Assembly: GCF_020010905.1 (NCBI RefSeq)
Contig: NZ_JAGJBY010000002.1
Coordinates: 1,240,001-1,304,000 of the forward strand
Reading direction: 5' to 3'
Source of the DNA: Streptomyces acidiscabies
GTDB lineage: Bacteria > Actinomycetota > Actinomycetes > Streptomycetales > Streptomycetaceae
Length of the DNA stretch: 64,000 bases
Numbering within the stretch: the first letter of the stretch is position 1; every line of letters starts with the position of its first letter. Shown piece after piece: positions 51,101-59,151 of the stretch. The notes beneath the pieces are model-generated. The model saw only the letters and a program-made list of their open reading frames with translations, was not told the origin of the DNA and ran no database searches. The translations under genes were made by a program, and so were the position numbers.

Positions 51101-51975
51101 GACGTCTGCGCCTCGGTGAGGACCTTCTCCGCCTCGGCCTGAGCCTTGCGCAGCGCCTCCTCGGCGTCCGCCATCCGCTGCTCGGCCGCCCGCGACAGCT
51201 CGCTCGCCTGCCGACGCGCCGCGTCCGACTCCGACACCGTCGACGTACGGAGCTGCTCCGCGTGGTCCGTGGCCTCCTGGGCCTGCGCGCCCGCCGCGTT
51301 CAGCAGACGCTCCGCGTCCGCGCGGGCCCGCAGCATGATCTGCTCGGCCTCGGTGCGCGCCGCCTCCGCGTCGCTGGTCAGGCGCTGGCGGGCCTCGTTC
51401 GTCAGGCGCTCCGCCTCGGCGCGGGCCGCCGCGAGGGCCTGCTCGGCCTCGGCGCGCGACTCGTCCATCAGCCGGCGGGCCTGGGCCTCCGAGCGGGCGC
51501 GGAGCTGCTCGGCCCACGCCACGTTCTCGTTGACGTGCGACTCGACGGTCTGACGGCGCTCCGCCAGCTCCTGGTCGAGCTGCTGGCGCCGGGTGACCGC
51601 CTCCTGGTGCAGCTCCGCCTGGAGCCGGGCCGCCTGCTCCGCGTGCTCCTGGAGGATGCGCTGGGTCTGCGCCCGGGCCTGGCTCAGCTCGCGCTCGGCG
51701 TCCTGGCGCACCTGGTCGGCCTGCATCTGCGCGTTCCGCAGCAACTGCTCGGCCTGATAGTTCAGGTCGCCGCCGTCGAAGGCGGGCCGGGTCATGATGG
51801 TGCGCCGCGCCTCGTGCAGCTTGGCGCGCAGCACCTCGACCTGGTAGCCGAGGTCCTCGGCGTGCTGGATCGCCTTTTCCCGCTCGGTCTTCAGCCGTTT
51901 CATCTCGGCTTCGAACCGAGTGAGGTGGTCGACGTCAGCCGCCGGCTCTCGCTCCTGGCTCTCGTAGCCCCGCAC
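48127..51975 (-). CDS. scy: Scy, giant coiled-coil polarity determinant
   Basis: A 1282-residue protein. GTG 51975 gives the N-terminus MRGYESQEREPAADVDHLTR expected for Scy; a TTG at 52005 would add ten residues. The first ~60 residues form a DivIVA-like segment (MKRLKTEREKAIQHAEDLGY). The rest is almost unbroken coiled coil, with the ~51-residue periodicity known for Scy visible as recurring EAERLRTEA/AEEEADRVRA blocks. It organises the hyphal-tip complex with DivIVA and FilP and sets branching sites. The C-terminal tail is Gly/Lys-rich. The long plus-strand open frames across it are mirror artefacts of its repeats. Confidence 0.95.
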   Translation of the reverse strand: MRGYESQEREPAADVDHLTRFEAEMKRLKTEREKAIQHAEDLGYQVEVLRAKLHEARRTIMTRPAFDGGDLNYQAEQLLRNAQMQADQVRQDAERELSQARAQTQRILQEHAEQAARLQAELHQEAVTRRQQLDQELAERRQTVESHVNENVAWAEQLRARSEAQARRLMDESRAEAEQALAAARAEAERLTNEARQRLTSDAEAARTEAEQIMLRARADAERLLNAAGAQAQEATDHAEQLRTSTVSESDAARRQASELSRAAEQRMADAEEALRKAQAEAEKVLTEAQTSAEKTLSSAESANEQRTRTAKEQVARLVSEATKEAEATKSDAEQVVADARAEAEKIVAEAAEKARTITAEESATQLSKAAKTAEDVLNKAQEEARGTITAAAEEAERVRTEAEAEADRLRAEAHDIAEQLKGSAKDDTKEYRAKTVELQEEARRLRGEAEQLRSEAVAEGEKIRAEARKEAVQQIEEAAKSAEELLSKAKADADELRQKATTDSEKVRTEAIERATSLRRQAEETLERTRAEAERQRDEAVGLAETITANAEDAAREMREEAERAIAARQTEAAEELTRLHTEAETRLASAEQALTEAREEAARIRRETSEENDRLRAESAERIRTLQQQAADEADRLRTEAAADASASRAEGESIAVRLRSDAAAEAERLKQEAQDTATRVRAEAQAAAERLAEEASDALAAAQDEAVRRRREAEETLGTARAEADQERERAREQSEELLASARKRVEEAQAEALRLVEEADRRASEMVSAAEQHAQQVRDSVAGLHEQAQEEISGLRSAAEHVADRTRREAEEEADRVRADAYAERERAAEDASRVRQQSRDESEAAQALAERTVGDAIAEAERLRTETSAHAQRVRTEASDTIAQADQDASRTRAEAREDANRMRSDAATQADTLITEARNEAERLQSETLAEAERLQMETAAEVDRVRGDAHADAERMRAEASETVGSAQQHAERMRAESARQRAEAEAEAERLLNSAREEADRTLDEVRREANKRRSEAAEQVDTLITETTAEVDKLLGEAQEQAQKMTADAEERSDSMVGAARAEADRLVGEATVEGNSRVEKARTDADELLIGARRDATAIRERAEELRDRITSEIEELHDRARREAAETMKATGDRCDALITAAEEQLNKAQAKAKELVSEANSEAGKVRIAAVKKAEGLLKEAELKKSQLVREAEELKAEAIREAMRSVEEGKRELEVLVRRREDIQAEISRVQDVLEALESFEAPSSAKDGGVKAGAAVGSPRSGGKQTDG

Positions 51976-52188
51976 TGCGCGGTCCCATCCGTCCCCTGGT
52001 CGCAAGCTTCTCCAACGAGCTCCCGTCCATCCGCCGGACGGGGCCCCCGGGGAATGGTGTCAGATCATCGGCGGGCCGCGGACTTCCGTCCGCCTCCCGC
52101 ACCCCCGAAACCCGGACCCCGGCATAGCGGTTGCCCCACCCTGCGGCGGGCAACCGCCCCCAACCCTACCGGCCCTTATGTACGTGGG

Positions 52189-52629
52189 TCAGTGCTCGTC
52201 GGACTCAACAGGCGCCGAAGTGACCAGTTCTGTCAGGACACCGTGGCAATCCTTCGGGTGCAGAAACGTGATCCGTGACCCCATGGAACCGCGCCGCGGC
52301 TCTTCGTAGAGGACCCGTACGCCCTTGTCCCTGATGGCCTCCGAGTCGCTGTCGACGTCCGCCGTACCGAAGGCGATGTGGTGGACGCCCTCGCCGTTCT
52401 TGTCCAGCCACTTCGCCACCGTGGAATCCGGGCGGATCGGCTCCAGGAGCTGGAGGTAGGAGGCGCCGCCGTCCGACGTATCGTTGATCTTGAGCATGGC
52501 CTCGCGCACGCCCTGCTCCTCGTTGACCTCGGTGTGGAAGACCTCGAAACCGTAGGTCGCGCGGTAGAACTCGACGGTCGCGTCGAGGTCGTGGCAGGCG
52601 ATCCCGATGTGGTCGATTCGCGTCAGCAT
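52189..52629 (-). CDS. mce: Methylmalonyl-CoA epimerase
   Basis: A 146-residue vicinal-oxygen-chelate enzyme that interconverts (2R)- and (2S)-methylmalonyl-CoA. The fold's first strand is IDHIGIACHDLDATVEFY, with the metal ligand His7. Other ligands fit family positions: Gln60 in SYLQLLEP, His83/84 in GEGVHHIAFG and Glu134 in GVLTELV. It starts at ATG 52629 and is divergent from the thiolase. It feeds the B12-dependent mutase pathway together with MeaB, encoded 1.4 kb away. Length matches characterised epimerases. Confidence 0.94.
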   Translation of the reverse strand: MLTRIDHIGIACHDLDATVEFYRATYGFEVFHTEVNEEQGVREAMLKINDTSDGGASYLQLLEPIRPDSTVAKWLDKNGEGVHHIAFGTADVDSDSEAIRDKGVRVLYEEPRRGSMGSRITFLHPKDCHGVLTELVTSAPVESDEH

Positions 52630-52782
52630 GGGTTCAGTGGAGCGCTGAAAGGGTGGTTGCGCAACGTGCGGGCGATCACATCGACGGCCGGGTGACGCAG
52701 TGACCTACTCCTCAGTACTTTGTCGGTAAACCCTCGTTCACATTCCTCGGCCCGTGCGGGGCCGGTAAGGGGATCGCAGCTC

Positions 52783-53970
52783 ATGACCACATCGGTGATC
52801 GTCGCAGGTGCGCGCACTCCCATGGGGCGCCTCCTCGGCTCCCTCAAGTCGTTCTCCGGGGCCGATCTCGGCGGCTTCGCGATCAAGGCCGCGCTCGACC
52901 GGGCCGGGATCTCCGGCGACCAGGTCCAGTACGTGATCATGGGCCAGGTCCTCCAGGCCGGCGCCGGTCAGATCCCGGCCCGCCAGGCCGCCGTCAAGGC
53001 CGGCATCCCGATGAGCGTCCCGGCCCTCACGATCAACAAGGTCTGCCTGTCCGGCCTCGACGCGATCGCCCTCGCCGACCAGCTCATCCGCGCCGGTGAG
53101 TTCGACGTCGTCGTCGCCGGCGGCCAGGAGTCCATGACCAACGCGCCCCACCTGCTGCCCAAGTCCCGCGAGGGGTACAAGTACGGCGCGATCGAGATGC
53201 TCGACGCGATGGCGTACGACGGGCTCACCGACGCGTTCGAGGGCGTCGCGATGGGGGAGTCCACGGAGAAGCACAACACCCGGCTCGGGCTGAACCGGGA
53301 GGACCAGGACTCCGTCGCCGCGCTCTCCCACCAGCGGGCCGCCGCCGCGCAGAAGAACGGGCTCTTCGAGGCGGAGATCACGCCCGTCGAGATCCCGCAG
53401 CGCAAGGGCGACCCGATCCTGTTCAGCCAGGACGAGGGCATCCGCGCCGAGACGACCACCGAGTCCCTCGGCAAGCTGCGCCCGGCGTTCCTGAAGGACG
53501 GCACCATCACCGCCGGTTCGTCCTCGCAGATCTCCGACGGCGCCGCCGCCGTCGTCGTCATGAGCAAGGCGAAGGCCCAGGAGCTGGGGCTCGACTGGAT
53601 CGCCGAGATCGGGGCGCACGGGAACGTCGCCGGGCCCGACAACTCGCTCCAGTCCCAGCCGTCCAACGCGATTCAGCACGCGCTGGGCAAGGAGGGGCTC
53701 GCGGTGGCGGACCTCGACCTCATCGAGATCAACGAGGCGTTCGCCGCCGTCGCCGTGCAGTCGATGAAGGACCTCGGGGTGTCGCCGGAAAAGGTGAACG
53801 TCAACGGCGGCGCGATCGCCCTCGGGCACCCGATCGGGATGTCCGGGGCGCGGCTGGTGCTGCATCTGGCGCTGGAGCTGAAGCGGCGGGGTGGCGGGGT
53901 CGGGGCTGCGGCGCTGTGCGGGGGCGGCGGGCAGGGGGATGCGTTGATCGTGCGGGTGCCGAAGGCGTGA
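52783..53970 (+). CDS. Acetyl-CoA C-acetyltransferase (thiolase)
   Basis: A 395-residue thiolase starting at ATG 52783. The nucleophile Cys88 is in NKVCLSGLDA, GHPIGMSGAR carries the catalytic His, and the second Cys lies in CGGGGQGDA near the C-terminus. These are the full set for the condensing/degradative thiolase reaction on acetoacetyl-CoA. Its placement beside mce and meaB suggests a role in feeding short-chain acyl-CoA pools. It could work in either direction. Confidence 0.95.
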   Translation: MTTSVIVAGARTPMGRLLGSLKSFSGADLGGFAIKAALDRAGISGDQVQYVIMGQVLQAGAGQIPARQAAVKAGIPMSVPALTINKVCLSGLDAIALADQLIRAGEFDVVVAGGQESMTNAPHLLPKSREGYKYGAIEMLDAMAYDGLTDAFEGVAMGESTEKHNTRLGLNREDQDSVAALSHQRAAAAQKNGLFEAEITPVEIPQRKGDPILFSQDEGIRAETTTESLGKLRPAFLKDGTITAGSSSQISDGAAAVVVMSKAKAQELGLDWIAEIGAHGNVAGPDNSLQSQPSNAIQHALGKEGLAVADLDLIEINEAFAAVAVQSMKDLGVSPEKVNVNGGAIALGHPIGMSGARLVLHLALELKRRGGGVGAAALCGGGGQGDALIVRVPKA

Positions 53971-54047
53971 GCTTTGTACGGTGATGAGGTTGCCGGTCCG
54001 ATGATCCGACCGTCGGGCCGGTGGCGGGTCTACTGAACGGAGCTGTG

Positions 54048-55004
54048 ATGCAGGACGTCCCTTCCCTGATCGCCCAGGCCCGTGAGGGCGGGCCGCGTGC
54101 CGTGGCCCGCCTCATCTCCCTGGTCGAAGGGGCGTCTCCGCAGCTCCGCGAGGTGATGGCGGCGCTGGCCCCGCTGACGGGGGGTGCGTACGTCGTCGGC
54201 CTCACCGGGTCTCCGGGCGTGGGCAAGTCCACGTCCACCTCCGCGCTGGTCAGCGCCTACCGACGGCAGGGCAAGCGGGTCGGCGTCCTCGCCGTCGACC
54301 CGTCCTCGCCGTTCTCGGGCGGGGCTCTGCTGGGGGACCGGGTGCGGATGTCCGACCACGCCTCCGATCCCGGCGTGTACATCCGGTCCATGGCGACGCG
54401 GGGGCACCTCGGGGGGCTCGCGTGGGCGGCTCCGCAGGCGATCCGGGTGCTGGACGCCGCCGGGTGCGACGTCGTCCTCGTCGAGACGGTCGGGGTCGGG
54501 CAGTCCGAGGTCGAGATCGCCGCCCAGGCGGACACGTCCGTCGTGCTGCTGGCCCCCGGCATGGGCGACGGCATCCAGGCCGCCAAGGCCGGGATCTTGG
54601 AGATCGGGGACGTCTACGTCGTCAACAAGGCCGACCGCGACGGCGCCGACGCGACCGCGCGCGAGCTGAACCACATGCTGGGGCTGGGGGAGGCGCGGAC
54701 GCCGGGGGACTGGAGGCCGCCGATCGTGAAGACGGTCGCGTCGCGGGGGGAGGGGATCGACGAGGTCGTCGCGGCGCTGGAGAAGCATCGGGGGTGGATG
54801 GAGGAGCGGGGGGTGCTGATCGAGCGGCGGCGGTCTCGTGCGGCCCATGAGATCGAGATGATCGCGGTGACGGCGTTGCGGGAGCGGATCGGGGATCTGC
54901 GGGGGGATCGGCGGGTGGGGGTGCTGGCGGAGAGGGTGGTGGCGGGGGAGCTGGATGCGTACCGGGCGGCGGACGAGCTGGTGGCGGGGGTCGTGCGGGA
55001 ATAA
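54048..55004 (+). CDS. meaB: MeaB, methylmalonyl-CoA mutase-associated GTPase
   Basis: A 318-residue G3E-family GTPase that loads and protects the cobalamin cofactor of methylmalonyl-CoA mutase. Walker A GSPGVGKST is at 54-62, the Mg-binding region is VLAVDPSSPFSGGALLGDRV, VETVGVGQSE follows, and the G4 motif is NKAD. The start ATG 54048 follows CGGAG; an in-frame GTG at 54021 would add nine residues. The C-terminal dimerisation helices are present. The partner mutase is not in the window. Confidence 0.95.
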   Translation: MQDVPSLIAQAREGGPRAVARLISLVEGASPQLREVMAALAPLTGGAYVVGLTGSPGVGKSTSTSALVSAYRRQGKRVGVLAVDPSSPFSGGALLGDRVRMSDHASDPGVYIRSMATRGHLGGLAWAAPQAIRVLDAAGCDVVLVETVGVGQSEVEIAAQADTSVVLLAPGMGDGIQAAKAGILEIGDVYVVNKADRDGADATARELNHMLGLGEARTPGDWRPPIVKTVASRGEGIDEVVAALEKHRGWMEERGVLIERRRSRAAHEIEMIAVTALRERIGDLRGDRRVGVLAERVVAGELDAYRAADELVAGVVRE

Positions 55005-55144
55005 TCGTTCGGCAACTCCTGCCGCACGTTGCTAAGTTGACGCGCATGTTCCTCCCCTGTGCGTAGAGCGGTGCCCTCTCGCGGTCCTGGCCGACCGCGG
55101 TTCCGGCGACCCCTCTTCCACCTCTCCTCGTGAGGAACTTTCGC

Positions 55145-56755
55145 GTGTCCACGCCTGTTTCGCGGCCGTCCTACCGTGCCGTGCTCCAACTCCCCTACGC
55201 CCTGCGTACGTTCGGCTCGGCCCTGCTCGCCCGGCTCTCCTACGGCCTCGTCTCCCTCTCCGTCCTCCTCACGACCGTCGACGCGACCGGTTCCTACACG
55301 ACGGCCGGTGTCGTCATGGCGGTCTTCGGCGGGACGATGGTGGTTCTGACGCCCTTGCGCGCGACCCTGGTGGACCGCCACGGGCCGCGCCGCGCGCTGC
55401 CGCCCATGGTGTTGCTGTACGTGACGTTCCTCTGCGGGTTCGCTTTCACGGCGGTCCGCCCCGGCCCGTCCCCGCTGGCACTGGGCACCCTGATCGCCCT
55501 GGCCGGCGCGTGCGCACCACCGCTGGGGCCCACGATGCGCGCGGTGTGGTCCGAACTGGCGCCGGGGAAGGGGATGTTGCAGCGGGCGTACAGCTTGGAT
55601 GGTGTGGCGGAGGAGCTGTTGTTCGTTGTCGGGCCTGTGTTGGTGGGGGTGTTGGTGGGGGTGGCTTCGCCGGTGGCGGGGGTGGTGGCGAGTGCGGGGG
55701 TGATGGTGGTGGGGACGTGGGGGTTTGTGCGGTCGCCGGGGGTGCGGGGGTTTGGGGGTGCGGGGGCTGGTCGTGGTGCTGAGGGGGAGCGCGTGGGGGC
55801 TGAGCGTGGCGCTGAGGGAGGGCGCGTGGGGGCTGGTTCTGGGGCTGGGGGAGGGCGTGCGGAGTCCGGCCTCGGCGCCGGCGGAGAGCGTGTGGGGGCT
55901 GATCGTGGCGCTGGGGAAGCGCGCGTGGGAGCCGAGGGTGGCGTCGGGGGAGGGCGTTCGGGTTCCGGGGTTGAGGGAGGGCGTGCAGGGTTCGGTGCCG
56001 GCGTCGAGGGGGAGCGTGTGGGGGCTGATCGTGGTGTTGGGGAAGTACTCGCGGGAGCTGATCGTGGCGCCGGGGGAGGGCGTGCGGGGTCTGGTTCCGG
56101 GGCCGGGGGTGAGCGCGCGGGGGCCGGTCTCGGCGTCGAGGGGGATCGCGTCGAGTCCAGTGCCGGTGAGTCGTCTCAGGCGTACGCCGGTGGCGCGTGC
56201 CGTACGTCGGCGAGTCCCCGGGCTCTGCTTGTTCCCCTTGCTCTCACCGCCGCCACCGGGCTGGCGCTCAGCGCGGCCGACCTCCTCGTCACCGCGTTCG
56301 CGGACCAGCACGGGTACGCGCCCGGCGCGGCGGCCTGGACCCTCGCGGCGCTCTCGGTGGGCAGCGCGGTCGGCGGGCTCCTGAACGGCGCGGTCGACTG
56401 GCGCACCCCCGCACGGACCCGCCTCCCCCGCCTCGCGGCGACCCTGGGCGTCCTCCTGATCGCGGCGGGCGCGTCCCCCGACATCGTCACCCTCGCGGCT
56501 CTGCTGGCCTTGGCGGGCGCCTTCGTGACGCCCGTCATCACCACGTCCTACCTGGTCGCGGAGGAGACCACCGCCCCCACGGCCCGTACCCGGGCGGGCG
56601 CGTGGATCAACACGGCGGTGAACGCGGGCAGTTCAGCAGGCGCGGCAGGCGCGGGCCTCCTCCTGGCGAGGGCCCCGCTGGGGGTGTGCTTCGCGGCGGC
56701 GGGGGCGGTCGCGCTGGTTGCGGGGGCGGGAGGGGCTTGGGCGGAGCGGAGGTAG
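55145..56755 (+). CDS. MFS transporter with a ~130-residue tandem-repeat insertion in the central loop
   Basis: A 536-residue transporter. GTG 55145 is preferred because GAGGAA lies seven bases upstream; a GTG at 55130 is also in frame. Residues about 1-205 hold six membrane helices (LSVLLTTVDATGSYTTAGVV, GTMVVLTPLRATLVDRHGPR). The second half (from about 345) holds six more (ALTAATGLALSAADLLVTAF; GGLLNGAVDWRTPARTRLPR). Between them is a hydrophilic Gly/Ala/Arg/Glu tract made of about 12 copies of an 11-residue unit (consensus GAGGERVGADR). Ordinary MFS central loops are 20-50 residues. The frame stays open through the repeat and both halves are intact, so it is probably functional. Substrate unknown. 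Confidence 0.87.
   Translation: MSTPVSRPSYRAVLQLPYALRTFGSALLARLSYGLVSLSVLLTTVDATGSYTTAGVVMAVFGGTMVVLTPLRATLVDRHGPRRALPPMVLLYVTFLCGFAFTAVRPGPSPLALGTLIALAGACAPPLGPTMRAVWSELAPGKGMLQRAYSLDGVAEELLFVVGPVLVGVLVGVASPVAGVVASAGVMVVGTWGFVRSPGVRGFGGAGAGRGAEGERVGAERGAEGGRVGAGSGAGGGRAESGLGAGGERVGADRGAGEARVGAEGGVGGGRSGSGVEGGRAGFGAGVEGERVGADRGVGEVLAGADRGAGGGRAGSGSGAGGERAGAGLGVEGDRVESSAGESSQAYAGGACRTSASPRALLVPLALTAATGLALSAADLLVTAFADQHGYAPGAAAWTLAALSVGSAVGGLLNGAVDWRTPARTRLPRLAATLGVLLIAAGASPDIVTLAALLALAGAFVTPVITTSYLVAEETTAPTARTRAGAWINTAVNAGSSAGAAGAGLLLARAPLGVCFAAAGAVALVAGAGGAWAERR
55775..56160. repeat. 33-bp tandem repeat region coding for the MFS loop insertion
   Basis: About 11-12 degenerate units of 33 bp, each coding for 11 residues of the type G-A-G-G-E-R-V-G-A-D-R; two units lost or gained residues (9 and 13). 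Base composition is very G-rich on the plus strand. All length changes keep the reading frame. Confidence 0.8.
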
Positions 56756-56760
56756 GGGGC

Positions 56761-57360
56761 GCCGGGTACGGGACGGGGGACGGGGCGCGGAGGTGCCCGC
56801 CGCTCGGCCCGCATCCGCCCGGCTCGCTTCACGCTGCGACGGCTCGCGCCGGGGACGGGACGGGGTACGCGGGACGGGTTGCCCGCTTCTCGGCCCGCAT
56901 CTGCCCGGCTCGCTGCGCTGACTCGTGCCGGGTACGGGACGGGGCACGGGGGACGGGGTTGCCTGCTTCTCGGCCCGCATTCGCCCGGCTCACTGCGCCG
57001 ACTCGTGCCGGGTACGGGACGGGAAGGGGCGCGTGGCACGGGGTTGCCCGCTGCGGTGTCGGTATCTGCCCGGCTCGCTTCGCGCTGTGCCGACTCTCGC
57101 CGGGTACGGGATGGGACGGGGTGCGCGGGACGGGGTTGCCCGCTGCGCGGTCGGCATCCGCCTGGCTCGCTTCGCGGTGCGCCGACTCGTGCCGGGTACG
57201 GGACGGGGCATGCGACACGGGGTCGCCCGCTCTTCGATCGGCATCCGCTCGGCTCACTGCGCGCTGCGCCGACTTGCGCCGGGTACGGGACAGGAAGAGG
57301 CACGGGGTACGGGGTTGCCCCTCCCCGGCCCGTGTCCGCCCGGCGCGCTGCGCCGACTCG
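56761..57360. repeat. Intergenic tandem array 1 (79-92 bp units, seven copies)
   Basis: Units begin GCCGGGTACGGGAC (or GCCGGGGACGGGAC) at 56761, 56848, 56927, 57007, 57099, 57191 and 57278. Each contains a TTGCCCGCT-like segment, CGGCCCGCAT or CGGCATCCG, and CGGCTCGC plus GCGCCGACTC. It begins immediately after the MFS stop. Open frames here are simply readings of the repeat and show no protein-like conservation. Confidence 0.75.
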
Positions 57361-57481
57361 CGCGGGCCAGCTTCCCGCGCTGTCCCGGGGGCACCTCTTG
57401 CGAGGCTCCGGCTCACCCTCGGTCGGCCACAGCCCTGCTGCGCGAGCCGCGCCGCGCCGGTATGGACCGGGAGCCGACCGT

Positions 57482-57780
57482 CTCGCGCTCCCGGTGCGTC
57501 CTGGCCCGTCCTGGGCGACTCTGCCGTCCCCTGCCTCAGTCCTCCCGGTCCGCCGACCGTCTCGCGTCCCCGGTGCGTCCTGGCCGGTCCTGGGCGACTA
57601 AGGCGCCTCCTGCCTCAGTCCTCCCGGTCCGCCGACCGCCTTGCGTCCCGGGTACGTCCTGGCCCGTCCTGGGCGACTCCGGCGCCTCCCGCCTCAGTCC
57701 CCCCGGTCCGCCAGCCGCCTCGCGCTCCTGGCACGTCCCGGCCCGCCCTGGCCCACTCCGCCGCTCCGGCATTCAGAAAC
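57482..57780. repeat. Intergenic tandem array 2 (about 79 bp units, four copies)
   Basis: Units run CTCGCGCTCCCGGTGCGTCC, CTGGCCCGTCCTGGGCGACT, then CCTCAGTCCTCCCGGTCCGC; they begin near 57482, 57561, 57640 and 57719. The last is the most divergent. The array stops at the 3' end of the PepSY gene. Between the arrays (57360-57480) is unrelated G/C-rich sequence without a gene. Confidence 0.75.
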
Positions 57781-57787
57781 CCCGCAC

Positions 57788-58372
57788 TCAGTCCTCCCGG
57801 TCCGCCGTGACCGTCCCGTTCTTCGCGTTCACGTTCCAGTCCCGCTCCTTGCCCTGGGCGTCGCGGGTCTCGACCTCCCAGACGCCGCCGTGGTTATTGT
57901 CGGAGTCGACCGAGACGACCGTGCCCTTGGGGGCGGCGGCCTCGGTGGCCTGGCGGGCTGTCAGGCCCTCGGGGACACGGCGGTCGTCCGCGTCGGTGTC
58001 CCGGTCGACCTGGGCCGCGAGGACCTTGCCCGTGGCCGGGTCGACGCGGACTTCGTACGTCTTCGTGTCCGAGGCGAGGATCTCGACCTCCCAACCCCGG
58101 TCCGCGTCATCGGTGTCGAGATCGGCGGAGAGAACCGTGCCGGGGCGGGACTTGAGGGCCGCGTCGATGGCCTGGGCGACGGTGAGGCCCGAGGTGGTTA
58201 CCGTCGGCTGGTCGGCCCGGTCGGCGTCGTCCGTCTGCACCGCAACCCGCACCTGCTCCACCCCCTCGCGTGACTCCCCGCCCCGGCCCTCACCGTTCGT
58301 GAGGGCGAGTGCCGTTCCGCCTGCGAGGGCCGCGCTCACGGCGACGGCGGTGATGGTGATGCTGCGCTTCAT
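57788..58372 (-). CDS. Secreted/membrane-associated PepSY-domain protein
   Basis: A 194-residue protein starting at ATG 58372, directly preceded by GGAGGAACCTC. An N-terminal signal-like helix KRSITITAVAVSAALAGGTA precedes two PepSY units (LTVAQAIDAALKSRPGTVLS... and LTARQATEAAAPKGTVVSVD...), each with the WEVEI/WEVET strand. PepSY proteins act as periplasmic/wall-side inhibitors or sensors. It is divergent from a response regulator/histidine kinase pair, and the shared upstream region holds phased repeats. It is probably a target or sensory partner of that system. Confidence 0.88.
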   Translation of the reverse strand: MKRSITITAVAVSAALAGGTALALTNGEGRGGESREGVEQVRVAVQTDDADRADQPTVTTSGLTVAQAIDAALKSRPGTVLSADLDTDDADRGWEVEILASDTKTYEVRVDPATGKVLAAQVDRDTDADDRRVPEGLTARQATEAAAPKGTVVSVDSDNNHGGVWEVETRDAQGKERDWNVNAKNGTVTADRED

Positions 58373-58424
58373 GAGGTTCCTCCGTAAGGGTTCGTTGCGA
58401 TGTGAGCCACCCTCGCCGACCGAC

Positions 58425-58463
58425 CCTGAAGGCAACCTGAAGCCACCTGAAGGGATCTTCAGG
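58425..58463. promoter_or_regulatory. Phased CCTGAAG repeats: candidate OmpR-type response regulator binding site
   Basis: CCTGAAG occurs at 58425-58431, 58436-58442 and 58446-58452, and its reverse complement CTTCAGG at 58457-58463. Start-to-start spacings are 11, 10 and 11 bases, one helical turn each. The cluster lies between the divergent PepSY gene and the response regulator gene, so autoregulation plus control of PepSY is likely. Confidence 0.65.
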
Positions 58464-58485
58464 TTGGGTTTGTCACCCTGGGCGT

Positions 58486-59151
58486 ATGCGCCTGCTGATC
58501 GTCGAGGATGAGAAACGCCTCGCCCTGTCCCTCGCGAAGGGTCTCGCCGCCGAGGGCTACGCCGTGGACGTCGTGCACGACGGCCGGGAGGGTCTGCACA
58601 GGGCGACGGAGACCCCGTACGACCTGGTGATCCTCGACATCATGCTCCCCGGCATGAACGGCTACCGGGTCTGCGCGACCCTGCGCGCGGCGGGCCACGA
58701 CGTCCCGATCCTGATGCTGACCGCGAAGGACGGCGAGTACGACGAGGCGGAGGGCCTGGACACGGGCGCGGACGACTACCTGACGAAACCGTTCTCGTAC
58801 GTGGTCCTGGTGGCCAGGGTGAAGGCGCTGCTGAGGAGGAGGGCAGGGCGGGGCGCCTCCCCCGTCCACGTCCTCGGTGCCTTGAGGATCGACACGGCCA
58901 CCCGCAGGGTCCACCTCCACGACACCGAAGTCACCCTGACGGCAAAGGAGTTCGCGGTCCTGGAACACCTGGCCCTGCGCCCCGGCGAGGTCGTCCCGAA
59001 GGCCGACATCCTGGACCACGTCTGGGACTTCGCGTACGACGGCGACCCCAACATCGTGGAGGTGTACGTCAGTTCACTGCGCCGCAAGTTGGACCCGGCG
59101 CTCATCAGGACGGTACGGGGGGCGGGTTACCGCCTGGAGGCGACGCGATGA
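58486..59151 (+). CDS. OmpR/PhoB-family response regulator
   Basis: A 221-residue two-component regulator starting at ATG 58486. The receiver domain has the acidic pair ED at 7-8 and the phospho-acceptor Asp51 in LVILDIMLPGMNGY; the conserved Lys is in DDYLTKPFSY. The C-terminal winged helix covers about 125-220 (LTAKEFAVLEHLALRPGEVV, VEVYVSSLRRKLD). It overlaps the kinase gene by four bases (ATGA). No obvious ribosome binding site precedes it. Confidence 0.95.
   Translation: MRLLIVEDEKRLALSLAKGLAAEGYAVDVVHDGREGLHRATETPYDLVILDIMLPGMNGYRVCATLRAAGHDVPILMLTAKDGEYDEAEGLDTGADDYLTKPFSYVVLVARVKALLRRRAGRGASPVHVLGALRIDTATRRVHLHDTEVTLTAKEFAVLEHLALRPGEVVPKADILDHVWDFAYDGDPNIVEVYVSSLRRKLDPALIRTVRGAGYRLEATR

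Noticed and set aside
48043..52278. A very long plus-strand open frame (1411 codons) opposite scy, plus other long frames across the same region.
   Set aside because: They mirror the Ala/Glu/Arg codon pattern of the scy coiled coil. The translation is a Leu/Arg/Gly-rich repeat with no start signal, and the minus-strand product is a clear Scy.
56761..57780. Possible CRISPR array.
   Set aside because: Units are contiguous degenerate repeats of ~80 bp rather than short identical repeats separated by unique spacers, and no cas gene is near.
56197..57810. Long plus-strand frames through the intergenic arrays downstream of the MFS gene.
   Set aside because: Their translations just reiterate the tandem DNA repeats and start inside the MFS gene in the wrong frame.
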